Part shown: positions 1 to 11,800 of the stretch, piece by piece
Layout: every line of letters begins with the position of its first letter
Position numbering within the stretch: the first letter of the stretch is position 1
From: Guillardia theta CCMP2712
Taxonomy: Eukaryota > Cryptophyceae > Pyrenomonadales > Geminigeraceae
Reading direction: 5' to 3'
NCBI RefSeq assembly: GCF_000315625.1
Contig: NW_005434655.1
Span: forward strand, 884,259 to 948,258
DNA length: 64,000 bases
Position numbers and translations under genes: made by a program
Notes under the pieces: model-generated
What the model saw: only the letters and a program-made list of their open reading frames with translations
The model's database searches: none
What the model was told of the DNA's origin: nothing

Positions 1-822
1 AACAGTCTCCCTCCCTCCCTTCATCTCATCGCAACATCTTCATGGATTGCCGGCCCGTGTCCCTAGCCAGGTCCCTAGCAGGCAACTCGTTACCACATCT
101 ATAGTCAAAATCTTTTGTTGTAGTGAAATATTGCATGCCCATAGTCAATATACACATCGTGATCATAATAGTCAAAACATTTGCATGTGTATAGTCAATA
201 TTTTTACCTTCCATGCTGCAACCACATGCGAGGATAAAGATGTTATGGAGATGTTTTGAACACGTTTTGAACACGTTATGAACATGTTATGAAGATACTA
301 TGAAGATACTACGAAGATACTATGAAGATACTACGAAAATACTTTGAAGATGCTATGTTACGACGAGGTTGATTCGTAGGTTCATTCATGCTCAAGTTCA
401 GGGTCGGGTATGGTGAAGCGAGATTCAAGGAGAAGGTAGAAGAAAGTGAGGAATGGATACAAGGAGGGAAGGGAACGAGGTTATTCGAGCATGTGGTGGG
501 TCCAGGGGAGAAAGAAATCAATACGGTGATGACGAAGATTGCATTCAGTTCGAATGCATGCGAGAAAGACGTGCAGAACTGAGGGGCGATGTTCCAAAAT
601 CTGAAACCACTCAACTATTATGGCAAAGATTGGTATGTGGTCAACACGTGAACCGAAGAGTTTTCATTAAATCATTTCATCTCATGTAACTACTGTACGA
701 TGGAAAACACTGTTCAATATACAACACAAATCTCAACAACCGAGGGCCAGTAGAGAAAACAGCAAACTGCCAATCACTCCTCGCTTTGGCCTCTCCTCGA
801 ACAAGTTCCAGGATCTTGCCCT
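1..822. other. No recognisable gene
   Basis: Only short overlapping open frames are present on both strands and none resembles a known protein. The stretch holds the 11-nt tandem repeat at 257-356. It lies downstream of the minus-strand gene that ends at 823, so part may be that gene's 3' untranslated region. Confidence 0.5.
257..356. repeat. 11-nt tandem repeat, about 9 copies
   Basis: Units alternate between tgaacacgttt-like and tgaagatacta-like versions of one 11-mer, giving a diverged short minisatellite. It explains the run of similar small open frames here. Confidence 0.8.
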
Positions 823-3800
823 TCACTCGCACCTGACGTTTCTGAACACAACATATCGTTTGTGCCCGACGACAGACTTGAGCATCATGACCTCTTTGAG
901 CACCAGCTGGATCTCGCAGACATGCCCCGACAGTCCCAGCCTCTTGGACTCGCTCGAGTGGATCCTCAAGTTCATCGCCACGTCACGGTACCCGGCCGAC
1001 CGGTCGGAGCGGTAGTGAAGGTCAAGTCTGTTCTTGATGCGGATGATCTCCAGCTCGGGGTCGCTCATGATGGCTCGGAGGCAGGAGCAGAGGTCCTCGA
1101 CAGCCTCGAAGACGACGCATTGCCTCGCTACGTCCACCAGCAGGGAGACCTCGCAGTTGTAGGACCGAGAGAGTTTCTCGATCGCTCGGTCCACTCCCTT
1201 CAACTTGGCGAACTTGATCTGCTGCACTAGGCCCTGCGCCTCTGCCTCCTCCATCCGGATGAAGGTCACCTTGTGCTCTTGCTCCTGCCCCGGCGAGTTG
1301 AGCACGAACAAGCCGTTGGAGGCTCGTGACAGCGCGATCGCCTTCTCTCGCAAGTGCTGCTCCAGCAGAGCAGCCTGCGCGTAAAGCTGATCCAGCGACC
1401 TTATCCTCCTCCCATCCAGGCCCTCCTCCTGCCCTCTCCTCCACCAGGGCACGTGCACGCTCCTCAGCATGGCAGTGAGCGGAGGGGCGGCGGTCTGCTG
1501 GGGCACGAAGAGATTCTCCCCGGGCCCGTCGATCCTCCGCACAGTCTGTACGATCTTGTCGGACTGCCTGATGGATGCGGCCAGCTGTGCGAGCTCGTCG
1601 AGGGCCTTGAGGGAGGACGGCTGGGATACCAGCTGGTCCCAGACCTCGTCGTACTGGCGCTTGTCACCCTCGACGTCTCGCCGTGACTGGTAGATGATCT
1701 TGGTGCGAAAGAAGAGGAAGACAACGGCGACACACATGACGATGCTCGGACCGGGGGGAAGTCGATGGCGGATCTCCTGATGATGAGGAAGTTGTTGACG
1801 AGCATGCCTGTCATGGTGGTGAAGAAGAGGACGGGAATGAATGGGGGAATCAAGCTCTCCTTGAAGATCAGTATAAGTCCCAGCAGAGTGAACATCACCG
1901 CATACACCCACACGTAGAAACTGTCCCAAGGCCTCTCAGACGAGAGTTGTCCCGTCGCTGCCGTAAACTCCAAGACGCTCACCATCAACCCGACGGTCAA
2001 CCCGTAGGTCATGCGCGCGGCGTGCACGTGACCGGCGACTGCGAGGAGGCAGGTGGCGAGGACGAAGTTGCCGTCGAAGAAGTGACCGTAGACGACGATC
2101 AAGATGCTGTACCAGGGCACCTGCAGGTCCACCTGATTCTCAGCTCCGCGGATCAAGTTGGTGTCGTACTTGTCGCCTTCGATGAAGGTGCAGGTGATCT
2201 CGAGGAAGACCCACCGGCAGACTGACCCTGACACGTACTTCCACGAACTCTCCTCCACCAGCCATGGCGCGTCGGTTGCCTGACGGTCGAGCACATGCAG
2301 CTCGAACTTGACGGGGTCAAGGTCTTGGCTGTCCGCCTGCAGCAGCGTGGAGAAGGTCCAGCCGTTGGCTGTGATGGGGCTGGGGATGCTGAGGTACAAG
2401 TGGCGACCGCGAGTGACTGTAGCGACGCCCGTCGTTGGCAGGTCGACTGGACAGCCGTCGAGCTTGAACCCGAGAGTGCCGACACGAGGGCCGATTGCGT
2501 CCGTGGCGAGGGAGCCGTTGCGGTACTCGATGGCGGTGAAGCGAGCATGGTAGGCCTGAAACTTGCTGTTGTGCATGGAGGCTTTGAAGCTCTCAAAGGT
2601 GCGGTAGTAGTAGTAGATGGCAAAGAGGAACAAGATTCCATGCACTATCGGCTTGCCGAGAGCGTGAGTGGTAGGACGAGAGGTGAACCACACGCTGACC
2701 GTCGCTGCTGTCTTGACCGCAAGTCGCTCCTCATTGAGACGATTGTCTAGGACGCTTCCGGGGTAGTAGCAGCGATGCATGAGCAGCTCCTGCTCTCGAG
2801 GGGGGATGACAGAGTTCACATCCTCGTTTGGTATGATAGTCACGACTGACAGAGCCCTCTGCCTCCTCCTTCCCCCCATGGACAACCAGCCCCTCTCGTT
2901 GAGGTCCTGGGTAAGGGAAGACACGTTGGGTGCCATGATCTGGAGGTACGAGCGTCGCCGCAGGGTTTGATGTACGCTGCTGTGAATCACAAACTGAACG
3001 TGCTCGAGGACGAGTCGGCAGACAAATCCTCTCACACAGCTCTGAACTGCGCTGTCAGTCTTGAAGCGGAAGTAAATTTTACAATCTCGGTATCCGGCAA
3101 GTTTTCTGGATCCGTCCTGCTTGTCAAAGTGATTGTGAATCTCGACGATGGAGATGTCTGTATCCCCAGCCATGATGCTGATACACTTCTTCAAGCTCGG
3201 CAGGTCAGAGAAAACAATCCTCTGAGTCACAAGGTCGCAAGCTTTCGAGACATCCCAATCATAACGAGTCGCTATGTCATCTACAACTTCATCCACATTC
3301 TTGATCTTCTCCCAGCGCACTTTGTTTCTGACACTCTCGTTGGCGAGAGCGTCTGCTGCATGAACAAACTCTCCTTCCGAAGTTGTGCAGAGCTGACCAT
3401 CACACTGAGCAGCGAGCTGCAGAGTCTTGTGGTTGAGGATGGGGTAGACTGCAACGGCCTGACAGTACAACTGATCGAGAGAATCGACGTACATGGAGAG
3501 GTTTGTGTTGTCTATCGAGATCAATTTCGGTGCATTCAGACCCTGACCCGGCCCTGCCCTGATAGGTGATAGCGAGCTGCTTGTAAGAACAAAGCTGTTG
3601 AGGTGTCTAAGACCGTAAGTCTGCTTGTCGCTGTTGTTGTCATTCCATCGACTGATCAGCATCTTCATCTCATTCAACTCCTCCTCCGCCTCCTTGCTAG
3701 ACGACATCTTGCTCCACAGAGCACTCAGCTGAACGAAATCCTCCTTCACACTCCGCCTGCAATCCTTCTTCACTTGCTCGATGTATACAATCATCCAACA

Positions 3801-5412
3801 AGAAGCTGCGGCTATGACAAGGCTTATGACCGGAACATCTCCCAGCACCAAGGAACATGTCGCTAGGATGATGCTGCAGATCAGAGCTGTCGGGAAGACC
3901 GTTGGTGGGCTGAATAACCCCCAAGCTGGGAAGAAGATCATCGTCTGGAGAGAGAAGTCAAAGCAAGGTAGAAGACAAAGCAAGGTAGAAGACAAAGCAA
4001 GGTAGAAGACAAAGCAAGGTAGAAGACAAAGCAAGGTAGAAGACAAAGCAAGGTAGAAGACAAAGCAAGGTAGAAGACAAAGCAAGGTAGAAGACAAAGC
4101 AAGGTACACGACAAAGCAAGGTAGAAGACAAAGCAAGGTAGAAGAGGAAAAGGCAAGAAGAAGGAGAGAGGATGAATGCAGGCGAAGATGGGAGGGCAAG
4201 GGGATCAAATAGGAAGAAGATGGGGAGAACGATGGATTGGAATGAAACAGCTGAGGGAAGAAGAAGACAAAGAGAGGAGAAGAAGAGAGGATTGATATGT
4301 TTGCATCACCGTCAGCGCCTCGATGAGAATGGTCCTTACGTCATACCCAGCAATGGATACCACATGGTTTTCTCGATACAGCGCGACAAACGCGACGATT
4401 TGCAGCACGCTGCGGACAAAGCTGCTGGTAGCCAAGATCTGAAGAATGACTCTAGTCAGTTGTCAGTATTCATGATAGCCGAGCACACCATTATCGGTAT
4501 TCCGTAGAAATCTAGCAGGGCAACCAGTGCAGCAACGATTGTCATGGAGCCTTCTATCAGCATTGCGATGAGGACTAGGTACTGACCGTAGGTACACGAG
4601 AGGGTCGAGAAGTCGAACTTCACATCCTCTAGCCTCTTGAGAGGAGTAGGAAAAGAAAAGTTCTTGTGCTTCACAACGTCTCGCTCATGTTTGCTGCCGC
4701 ACACCCACGGCAGACCCACCTCGTCCCACCGGTCCCCGTCCTTGGACGTCTCAAGCCTGAAGTCGATGGGATCTGCTTCTATGCTAAGGTTGTTGGTAAC
4801 GAAGTACCACCCGTCAAAAGTGATCTCTCGTTCAAACCTCAGTACGATGCTGTTCTGCGAGTACTCATAGCTCGCCCGGTCTGATTTCACTTTGCAATTG
4901 TTCTGCAGGGCGCCGAAGTCATGCACGAACGCCGTCGACGAGGTGATGCCCATGCTGCCATGTTTTCCTCGGAAGGTGTGAACATGGAGGCGAAAGAATC
5001 GCGAGCTCCGAACCTCATGGTTGCCAACCTGAGAGAAGGGCAGGAACGCGCTCCCATGGCTTGTCAATGCGAATAGCATGAGGACCCCAGAGCAGAGCAA
5101 GAGGATCTGAATCGACCTCAGAGTCACCAGAGCATGCAGCGGTCTTGCAGATGAGATTATCCTCTTGATGTCCTTGCGGTACACCGTTGTCTGACATGCC
5201 ATGAGATGCGTCTGAAGATAGTCTCCTGGCCTTTGCGCAGCATATCGCAAGAACTCATCTCGAATCTCTTCCGTGTACATGTCAAGGTTGTGTCTAACGC
5301 CCTCTTCACCATGTCCTCTCTCATCGTCTCCTTGCCTTGAAGTCTCTGCATGTCTATCACGGGCTAGGACGATGTCCGACGAGGCTTCGCATGTTTCATC
5401 GCCTACTCGCAT
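823..5412 (-). CDS. Large tandem-duplicated membrane protein with two RelA/SpoT-like modules
   Basis: Three exons read on the minus strand: 5412-4489, 4438-4310 and 3944-823, with 50-nt and 365-nt GT..AG introns, all phase 0. The protein has the same module twice. Each module has a lumenal or extracellular beta-rich stretch (motif GWYFVTNNL in copy 1, GWTFSTLL in copy 2). Several hydrophobic segments follow, then a soluble domain with SLDQLY, a D..RIVF/CVVF strand, GYRD and a final C.(I/L)QLVL-like strand. That GYRD..EIQL pattern is typical of the eukaryotic RelA/SpoT-fold proteins common in protists. The catalytic residues of true ppGpp synthetases cannot be confirmed by eye. Copy 2 is interrupted by a one-base frame change in a C6 run (plus-strand G6 at 1753-1758). 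Both sides align well to copy 1, so the break is a sequencing error or a recent lesion, not an intron. The start is the first in-frame ATG, at 5412. Confidence 0.7.
1753..1758 (-). other. Apparent frameshift in a homopolymer run of the duplicated membrane protein
   Basis: On the minus strand the frame reading ...RRSAIDFPP stops being sensible after a run of six C. The protein continues one frame over as PSIVMCVAVVFLFF. The equivalent place in the first module copy is continuous (DVPVISLVIAAA). This is a single-base slip in a homopolymer. Confidence 0.65.
3959..4147. repeat. 17-nt minisatellite inside an intron
   Basis: About 11 near-identical copies of caaagcaaggtagaaga lie inside the 365-nt intron (3945-4309) of the duplicated membrane protein. 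Because 17 is not a multiple of three and no unit contains a stop on the minus strand, every minus frame is open through it. This makes a false N-terminal extension of repeated LLCLLPCFVFYLALSST. Confidence 0.9.
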
Positions 5413-5867
5413 TCTTGTCGTTTCGACCCTCCCTACGGCTCTCCGATTGCGTTCCTGAGCAAACTGGGCGAAAACACGATTCAGTATTCAAATGTTACCA
5501 GTTATTTTCAATGTTTCATAGAAGATTTAATGGACAAGAGGTCGCAAGGCATCAGGTGGGGTTCGACAGAGATAAGTCACTTTACTGAGCATGACCCCTT
5601 GTTCATTACCAGTAGTGATTCTGTACCATATTTTTATACTCAATATTTTCAATTCTGAAATCTGTACCAATGGTACAATTTATAGAATATTTATAATGCT
5701 CCATGGTCGGATACCCCCCTCTTCCCCTCACTTTACTTTGCTCCTGCTCACCACCCCTCCTCAGGGAACCCCTGTCCTCTTCGACCACCCGCTCTTTCCC
5801 CCTTGATCACCCCACCCTACTGGGTTCCCGGCATCCCATCGTATCTTTGCTCGGATCGCATCGCGCC
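5413..5867. promoter_or_regulatory. Intergenic region between divergent genes
   Basis: This separates the minus-strand membrane protein (ATG at 5412) from the proposed plus-strand ATG at 5868, so it should hold both promoters. The part around 5630-5700 is AT-rich and the part from 5710 is CT-rich. No certain TATA box or start site is visible. Confidence 0.4.
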
Positions 5868-8800
5868 ATGGGCTGGCCTTGTTCGGACTGTGCGGTAAAA
5901 CATGCTCTTCCTCCTCCCTGCTCCTCCTGCTCCCTCACGATCCTCCTCCCTCGCAATCCTCCTCTCTCTCATAGGCTGATTGCTCTCCTCCACTCCCTCC
6001 CCCACCACCTTCGCTTGCTTCTGCACCATCGACATTGACTGCGGCATTGCTCCTCCTCATCGTGCTTACTGAAAGAGAGCCCTCGCACCCTCCATGCAAT
6101 CTTGCTGAGGATAGTTCAGATCGTCGTCGAAGAAGGATCTTCCGACGGAGGATGCTGCGTGAGCTTCAAACATTCAATTTTGCTCCAATCTGATTGTTCT
6201 TTTCCCATGGCTGTGACGAACGAACCGAAGGCTGTAAGTTGACTCTTGTACACTTGACACCTGCCCGGACAGCTGACGATGTTCTTTGCTTCACTTACTG
6301 ATCTGGTTGGCATCAACAGTGGGTAAGTGATGACATTCCTTGGACGATTTTGAAAGTTTCTTTCTCCTTTGCGATCGACGGTTTTCGACGGAACTTCACA
6401 TCAGCGAGTGAGTGCGATGCGATTCACGAGATCGAACTTACGTTGTCTTTACCTCCTGGACATGCTATTCCTGTTGTTGCGACTATCAGACGGTATGTCT
6501 ACCCAACCTCATCGTTGTTCATGCACTGACAAGAGACTCCTACCTGTGCTCACCATTTATCTCTGTCGTCTTTGGGATCAGAGTGTGAGCTGTTCTCTTT
6601 ACGGTGTAGCTCATCTCTGACATCCGATCTCGTTTGCTCCTCGTCGTCCTCCATGATAGTCGGTAAGAATCGTCTTGCAAGCTGCGACTGACAGAGTTGA
6701 AATGATGTCACAATGTTTTTCGGTTTGATCTGACCTTTGTTCTCATGGTTTTGCAGCAAGTCAGAGTCTTTGTCTGTGTTAAGATAAGCAATTGACTCTT
6801 TGCTTTCTCTTCTCTGCATGTTGCACCTGCTGTTCTCACGGGAAAAGGCGGTAAGTCACGAAATAGTCTGCTTCCACTCCTTCCTCATCGCACCCTCAGT
6901 ACGTCTTCACGCCGGGAGAGGAGGGGAAATGCGACTTGTGCGGCAAGGAGGAGAAGGATCATCGCACAGAGCACAAGTTCTGTCCTGTGAGAGCCAATCT
7001 TTTTCATCATACGAACGATGCAAAGTTCTTGACTGACTCATTCTGATGCCGCAGCTCGTACGCGTCTTTGCTCTTGTTGTGTTCCTCTCTAACATGATTC
7101 TTCTCGGATGGACGCTACATTGGCCTTCATGTCATGTGCAGCGAGTAAGAAGCAGATTGATTCTGCTGAGACTGTGTTGACTCTGTTTGTTCTCCAACTC
7201 TGCGAAACATCTTCTGTGATTAGCGAGTGAGTTTGCAATGTTGTATCGTCTGTCCATTGAGTTTGATTTCCTTTCTTTCCGCACTCAATCAACGATTGCT
7301 GGTCATTAGCGGGTGTGCTGTCTTACATCTCCTTTGCTGTTCACTGACTCTATGACGACGACGACGATGACGATGACGATGACGACGACGACGACGATGA
7401 TAATGATGGCGATGGCGATGATGGCGATGATGATAAACTTGACTTCGACTTCATTGTACTTTGGACAACAGGCGGTGAGTCTTGTCTGGCTCAAAGCATG
7501 TCTCAACTGATGGATTGTTCTGTGCAGACGGTAAACCTTGTAAGACGATCTTCATGAGCGCTCACTTTTTTATCTGATGGTTGACGCAACTCGTGATGAT
7601 GTTGCAGCGAGTGAGTGACCCGATCGTGATCTCTACGACACGTGCAGCTAACTTCTTTGACTCTTTGCTTTCGTTTCACTTTCAATTTCATCGGAAATCT
7701 GAAGAGAGTGATATTGATTTCTTGCGATGTCTGCAAGCATGTCTGACGCTCCTTTTTCTCTACTGCGATGACGATTATGCGACGGGCAGCAAGTAATGAC
7801 TTCGATTGCTGTCTTTCCTGCAACCATGCAAAGGGTTCTGAACGAGTTTGCAGAATGTGATAATCTTCAACTTTCAAATCAATTCGCTAATCCATGTTGT
7901 CGGATGATTCATTCTTCGTCTCCGGGAAACAGCGAGTAAGATTATCCTGTGCTTGTACTTTGCAATGTCTGTGGTTGTTTCTGGTACTCGATTGACCTTG
8001 TTCGCAGCGTGTAAGATCCTTGCTCTATCCCTCTTGCCTCCTTTTTGCATTCTCTTCATTCTTGTAATCACTGTGCAATGATGTTCTTTTGGTTGTTTCC
8101 TCCGGCATAAAGACGGTAAGAGCTTTGCTATATTCTGATTTCACGATGTTAATGTTGTCTTTTTACACAACAACCTGCTACAATGCCAGTCGGTACGATC
8201 GCGATGCACTCTGTATCAACGGTCTCTGACGTTTGCATTTTTGAACTGCGATTTTCCTCCTGGTGCGGGACTGAGGAGAGTAGATGGTGAGTAAGAAATC
8301 ATTCTTCAAACTCTGTTGTTCCTCTAATTTTTCTTGTGGATGATGTCTCGTTGTTGACTTTCAACTCAGATGGTGAGTGGAGAGGGAGAGAGTCTACAAG
8401 ACAACTTGTGATTGATGCTTTTCCGTCACATCCATCGCTTGTCTTCCTTGTGGTCAGGCGGTGAGAAACTTTGAAGCACGAGAATCGTACTGAAAGTTTC
8501 GAAATTCTTTTTGAACTTCTCTTGCTGCAGGATGTAAGTACAAGTTCTTGATTTTATTCTTTGTGAAAGATCGTTTTTCCCACTTATAATCTGTCATACA
8601 ACAGACGGTACCATTATAAACTTGAGCTCTTCAGCGCATTTCTAGAGAATGACTTGTTTGTTTTCTTACTGTGTGATGGCTACATCATCGTACAAAGGCG
8701 GTGAGTGAATGTATGATGCGAGTGTTCTGTTGATATTTGTTGTAAAACGACAAGTGATGACAATGAAATAGGCGGTGAGTTCGACAGATTTCTGTCGTTT

Positions 8801-11800
8801 CCTCTTTGCGACTGAGATATGTACAAGTATGTCTTCCGAGCGGGAGATGACAACAAGTGCAAGGGGTGCGGAAAGCTGGAGGGTGAACATCACACCCAAT
8901 TCAAGTTCTGCCATGTAAGAAACATCACCTTCGTTCATGTCAGCGATTGACGTCGATGTTGGAATCTTGAATCTGAACTATCACATACAAACAGCGGGTG
9001 AGGAAACATCTTTTTGTGTTGTTTTTAACAATAATTGACTTCATGACTTTCGCTTTGATATCTATTTGGCTTCCGCTTGCAAATGTGACCTCTATGAAAC
9101 ATCAGGATGTAAGTTGTTATCATGCATTCATACTCTCGGTCGTCTGACTATTTTCTTGATTTTGTCCTGTATACAGACAGTGAGTTTGTGACCTTGCAAT
9201 CCTCTGATGACCTCCATTTGTTTTTCATACCTTCTTCTTCTGAATTCAATTTTTTCAGAGAGTAAGTGTCTTCCCTCAGTCCTGTTTTCTTCAAATCTTT
9301 CTCCTCTCCTCTCTCCTCCTCTCCTCTCCTCCCCTTTCTCCTCTCCTCTCCTCTCCTCTCCTCTCCTCGAACTCCCCTCGCTTCATCTCCGCCCTCCCCT
9401 TCTTGTCAAATTCAGTTTGACGTCTGACACAGTGTTGTATCTGTCACTGCGACAAGCTCACTGAGGGCAGGAGGAAGGCAACCATGTGTCCCTCCTGTCA
9501 AGCTCGTCTCCTCGTCATGCGCGACCTCGAGCAGCAGCTGGCCAGCAGGAGGAGTGGGCGCAACCTGTCACGGGACCTTCTCCTCATCCAGCAGAGCCGT
9601 TCGCATCCCACCGGCATCGGCCTGACCTTTCACCGACGTTTCGATCTCCTCCTCGCACACTACCTCTTCGGGCTGGAGGAGGAGGAGGAGGAGGAGGAGG
9701 AGGAAGGGAGGAGCCAAGTGGAGGCGTTGCTCTCAGCTGGAGAGCTCAGTTGCTGCTATGACCGCAGCAAGTGCATCCTTGACCTCTCCCTCGACACCTC
9801 CACCATGAAGTGGAACGTGTCAAGGGACCTCCGCCTCCGGCGACTCCCCAGCTGGGCCGCAAACTTGTCGGTCCCAGTCCGCGTGCTGGACGTGTCCGGG
9901 AACCCCTCACTCCTCAGCCTCCCCGTGGACGACCTTCAGAGCAAGAATCCTCTCCTCGAAGCGCTCATCTGCAACCGATGCCCCTCCCTCAGCCTGCCGC
10001 CCCCCGAGATCGCCGACCAGGGAGGAGAGGCTGCGCTCAAGTACCTGCAGCGGGTGCAGGAGGCGAGCATACAGAACAAGCACATGCACCTGATCCTCAT
10101 TGGCAATGGAGAGGCCGGCAAGACGAGCGTCCTTCACGCCCTCCAGTCCGCTGAGAGCAGAGCTGGGAAGATCGACGAGGACACGGGCCGTACCATAGGC
10201 ATCGACCTGAAGCACTGGAGTCTGGAGGAGGAGGAGGACGGGCTGACGTTTGACGTGATGGACTTCGGAGGGCAGGCGGTGTATACCAAGACAAACTTGT
10301 ACTTCCTAGTCCGACGGGCCCTCTACCTCCTCGTGTGGAACGTGAGGTCGCAGGCTCCCGGGCAGGGAGAGGGGGAGAGGATGAGAATGGGAGAAGAGCT
10401 GGAGACTAGCGTATCCCTGTGGCTGCGAGCGATCCAGGCGAGAGTGCCGGGAGCGAATATCCTGCTGGTGGCCACCCATGTGGACTTGGGGACGAGGGAG
10501 GAGGTGGAGGAGCAGTGCGAGGCGGTGAGGCGATGCGTGTTGGAGGAGAAGAGGCTGATGGCGAGGCACGAGGTCGAGACCATCCTCCCGCTCAACGTCA
10601 TCAACGAGGGGGAGAGCATGCGGGTCAGCTCGGTGACGGGGGAAGGGGTGGCGGAGCTGCGAGCCGCGATCTGCAGGGTGGCGAAAGGGCTGCTGTGGTG
10701 GAAGGAGAGGATTCCAAGGAGCTTCTTGCAGCTGAAGGAGGCGGTGACGAGGAGGGCGCAGGAGGATCGCTCCTCCATCGACCTGCGGGAGTACAGGGAG
10801 ATGATGGAGGGAGCAGAGCTGGACAGAGACGAGATGGTCGTTGCCACCACCTTCCTGCATGAGACGGGCGTGCTGAAGTACTTCGGCAAGGCGCTGAGGA
10901 GGACGATCGAGCAGGAGGAGGTGGAGAGGAGGGAGAGGTACTCGTTTGAGGACACGGTCTTCATCGATCCCTTCTGGATCGTCGAAGTCTTCAAGGGCAT
11001 CTTGCGGCACGAGTGGCAAGCTCTGATCGACTTCTTCCAGCAGGATCCCAGCAGGTCGAAGATGGTGAAGAGAATGCTTCACCTGGGCGTTATCCACGAG
11101 TTTCTCTTCCCCTTCCTCTGGCCCCAGCACCCGCACCAGCTGGGAGGAGACTTTTGGAAGCTCAGCACTGAGCCGAGCAGGCGCATAGACACAGAGAAAG
11201 CTGTCGCCCTCCTGCGTGGTTGCGATCTTGCCCACTTCCTCCCTACTCCCACTCATCTCCTGCACGACAAGCAGCTTGCAGACTCTTCTTCTTCCTCGTC
11301 CCCCCCCCCCTCCTCGTTGAGGAAGGAGCTTCTGTGCCCTGGCATCATCCCACACTTCGTGCGGGAGCACAGGTATCCCATCCAAGAAGCGACGAGCTTG
11401 CACCTGTGCATGCGGATCGTATACAGCTCGCTGCCTCCTGGCTTCGTTGACCGCCTCATCGTCAAGTGCGCTTCGAGGTACAAGGACGTCGACTGTAGCG
11501 CCTCCATGGCGGCGTTCTTCGGCTGGGGGAGAGTGCTCCTCTTGCGCTGGGAGGAGGAGAGGAGCAGCAGCTCGCTCGTCGCGCACGCATCAACGGAGCA
11601 GATGCTGAGCAATCTTGACAAGGACGTGACGTCACTGGAGGCGTTCTTTCCCGGGCTGAAGCGATTCAAACGAGAGGTCACAGGGAAGGAGGACGGCGAC
11701 TTTGAGCTGGTCCAGGTTGGAATCTTCTGCCAGGGTGAAGAGAGCAAGAGACTGGCGGACGAGCTTCGTTCTGAGCTTCTGCTGCGATATGCCAAAGAGC

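Larger units (their letters stand above)
6231..9261 (+). other. Array of 32-33 single-codon (3-nt) exons
   Basis: An AG acceptor, exactly three bases, then a GT donor recurs at regular spacing. Exon starts: 6231, 6320, 6405, 6490, 6582, 6660, 6757, 6848, then a finger exon. Next: 7055, 7142, 7224, 7310, 7472, 7528, 7608, 7705 (weakest), 7790, 7854, 7933, 8008, 8113, 8190, 8284, 8370, 8458, 8531, 8605, 8698, 8772, then the second finger exon. Last: 8995, 9106, 9177, 9259. Donors are mostly GTGAGT, GTAAGT or GTAAGA. Introns are 53-159 nt, mostly 68-94. The introns do not resemble each other, so this is not a tandem duplication. None of the 33 codons is a stop. Commonest are CGA (6 copies), GCG (5) and ACG (4). 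Each exon adds one residue in phase 0, so any can be skipped without shifting the frame. Confidence 0.8.

Noticed and set aside
3938-4208. Long minus open frame with repeated LLCLLPCFVFYLALSST as a membrane domain
   Set aside because: It is the 17-nt minisatellite inside a GT..AG intron. The flanking protein joins cleanly when it is removed.
7313-7471. A hidden extra microexon in the 159-nt intron
   Set aside because: There is no AG before the terminal acceptor. The extra length is the GAC/GAT repeat.
6231-9261. The array as a simple tandem DNA repeat or CRISPR-like array
   Set aside because: Spacer-like segments do not resemble each other and the only recurring signal is splice-site sequence. 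It is also in a eukaryotic gene.
9262-9432. An extra single-codon exon at ttcag|ttt|gacgtc in the last intron
   Set aside because: No GT follows the three bases, and extending the exon meets an in-frame TGA. The acceptor at 9432 fits instead.
9907-11586. Large antisense frames opposite the ROCO exon
   Set aside because: High GC and codon bias of the real gene keep the antisense open. No domain was recognised and the plus frame has clear Roc, COR and TIR motifs.
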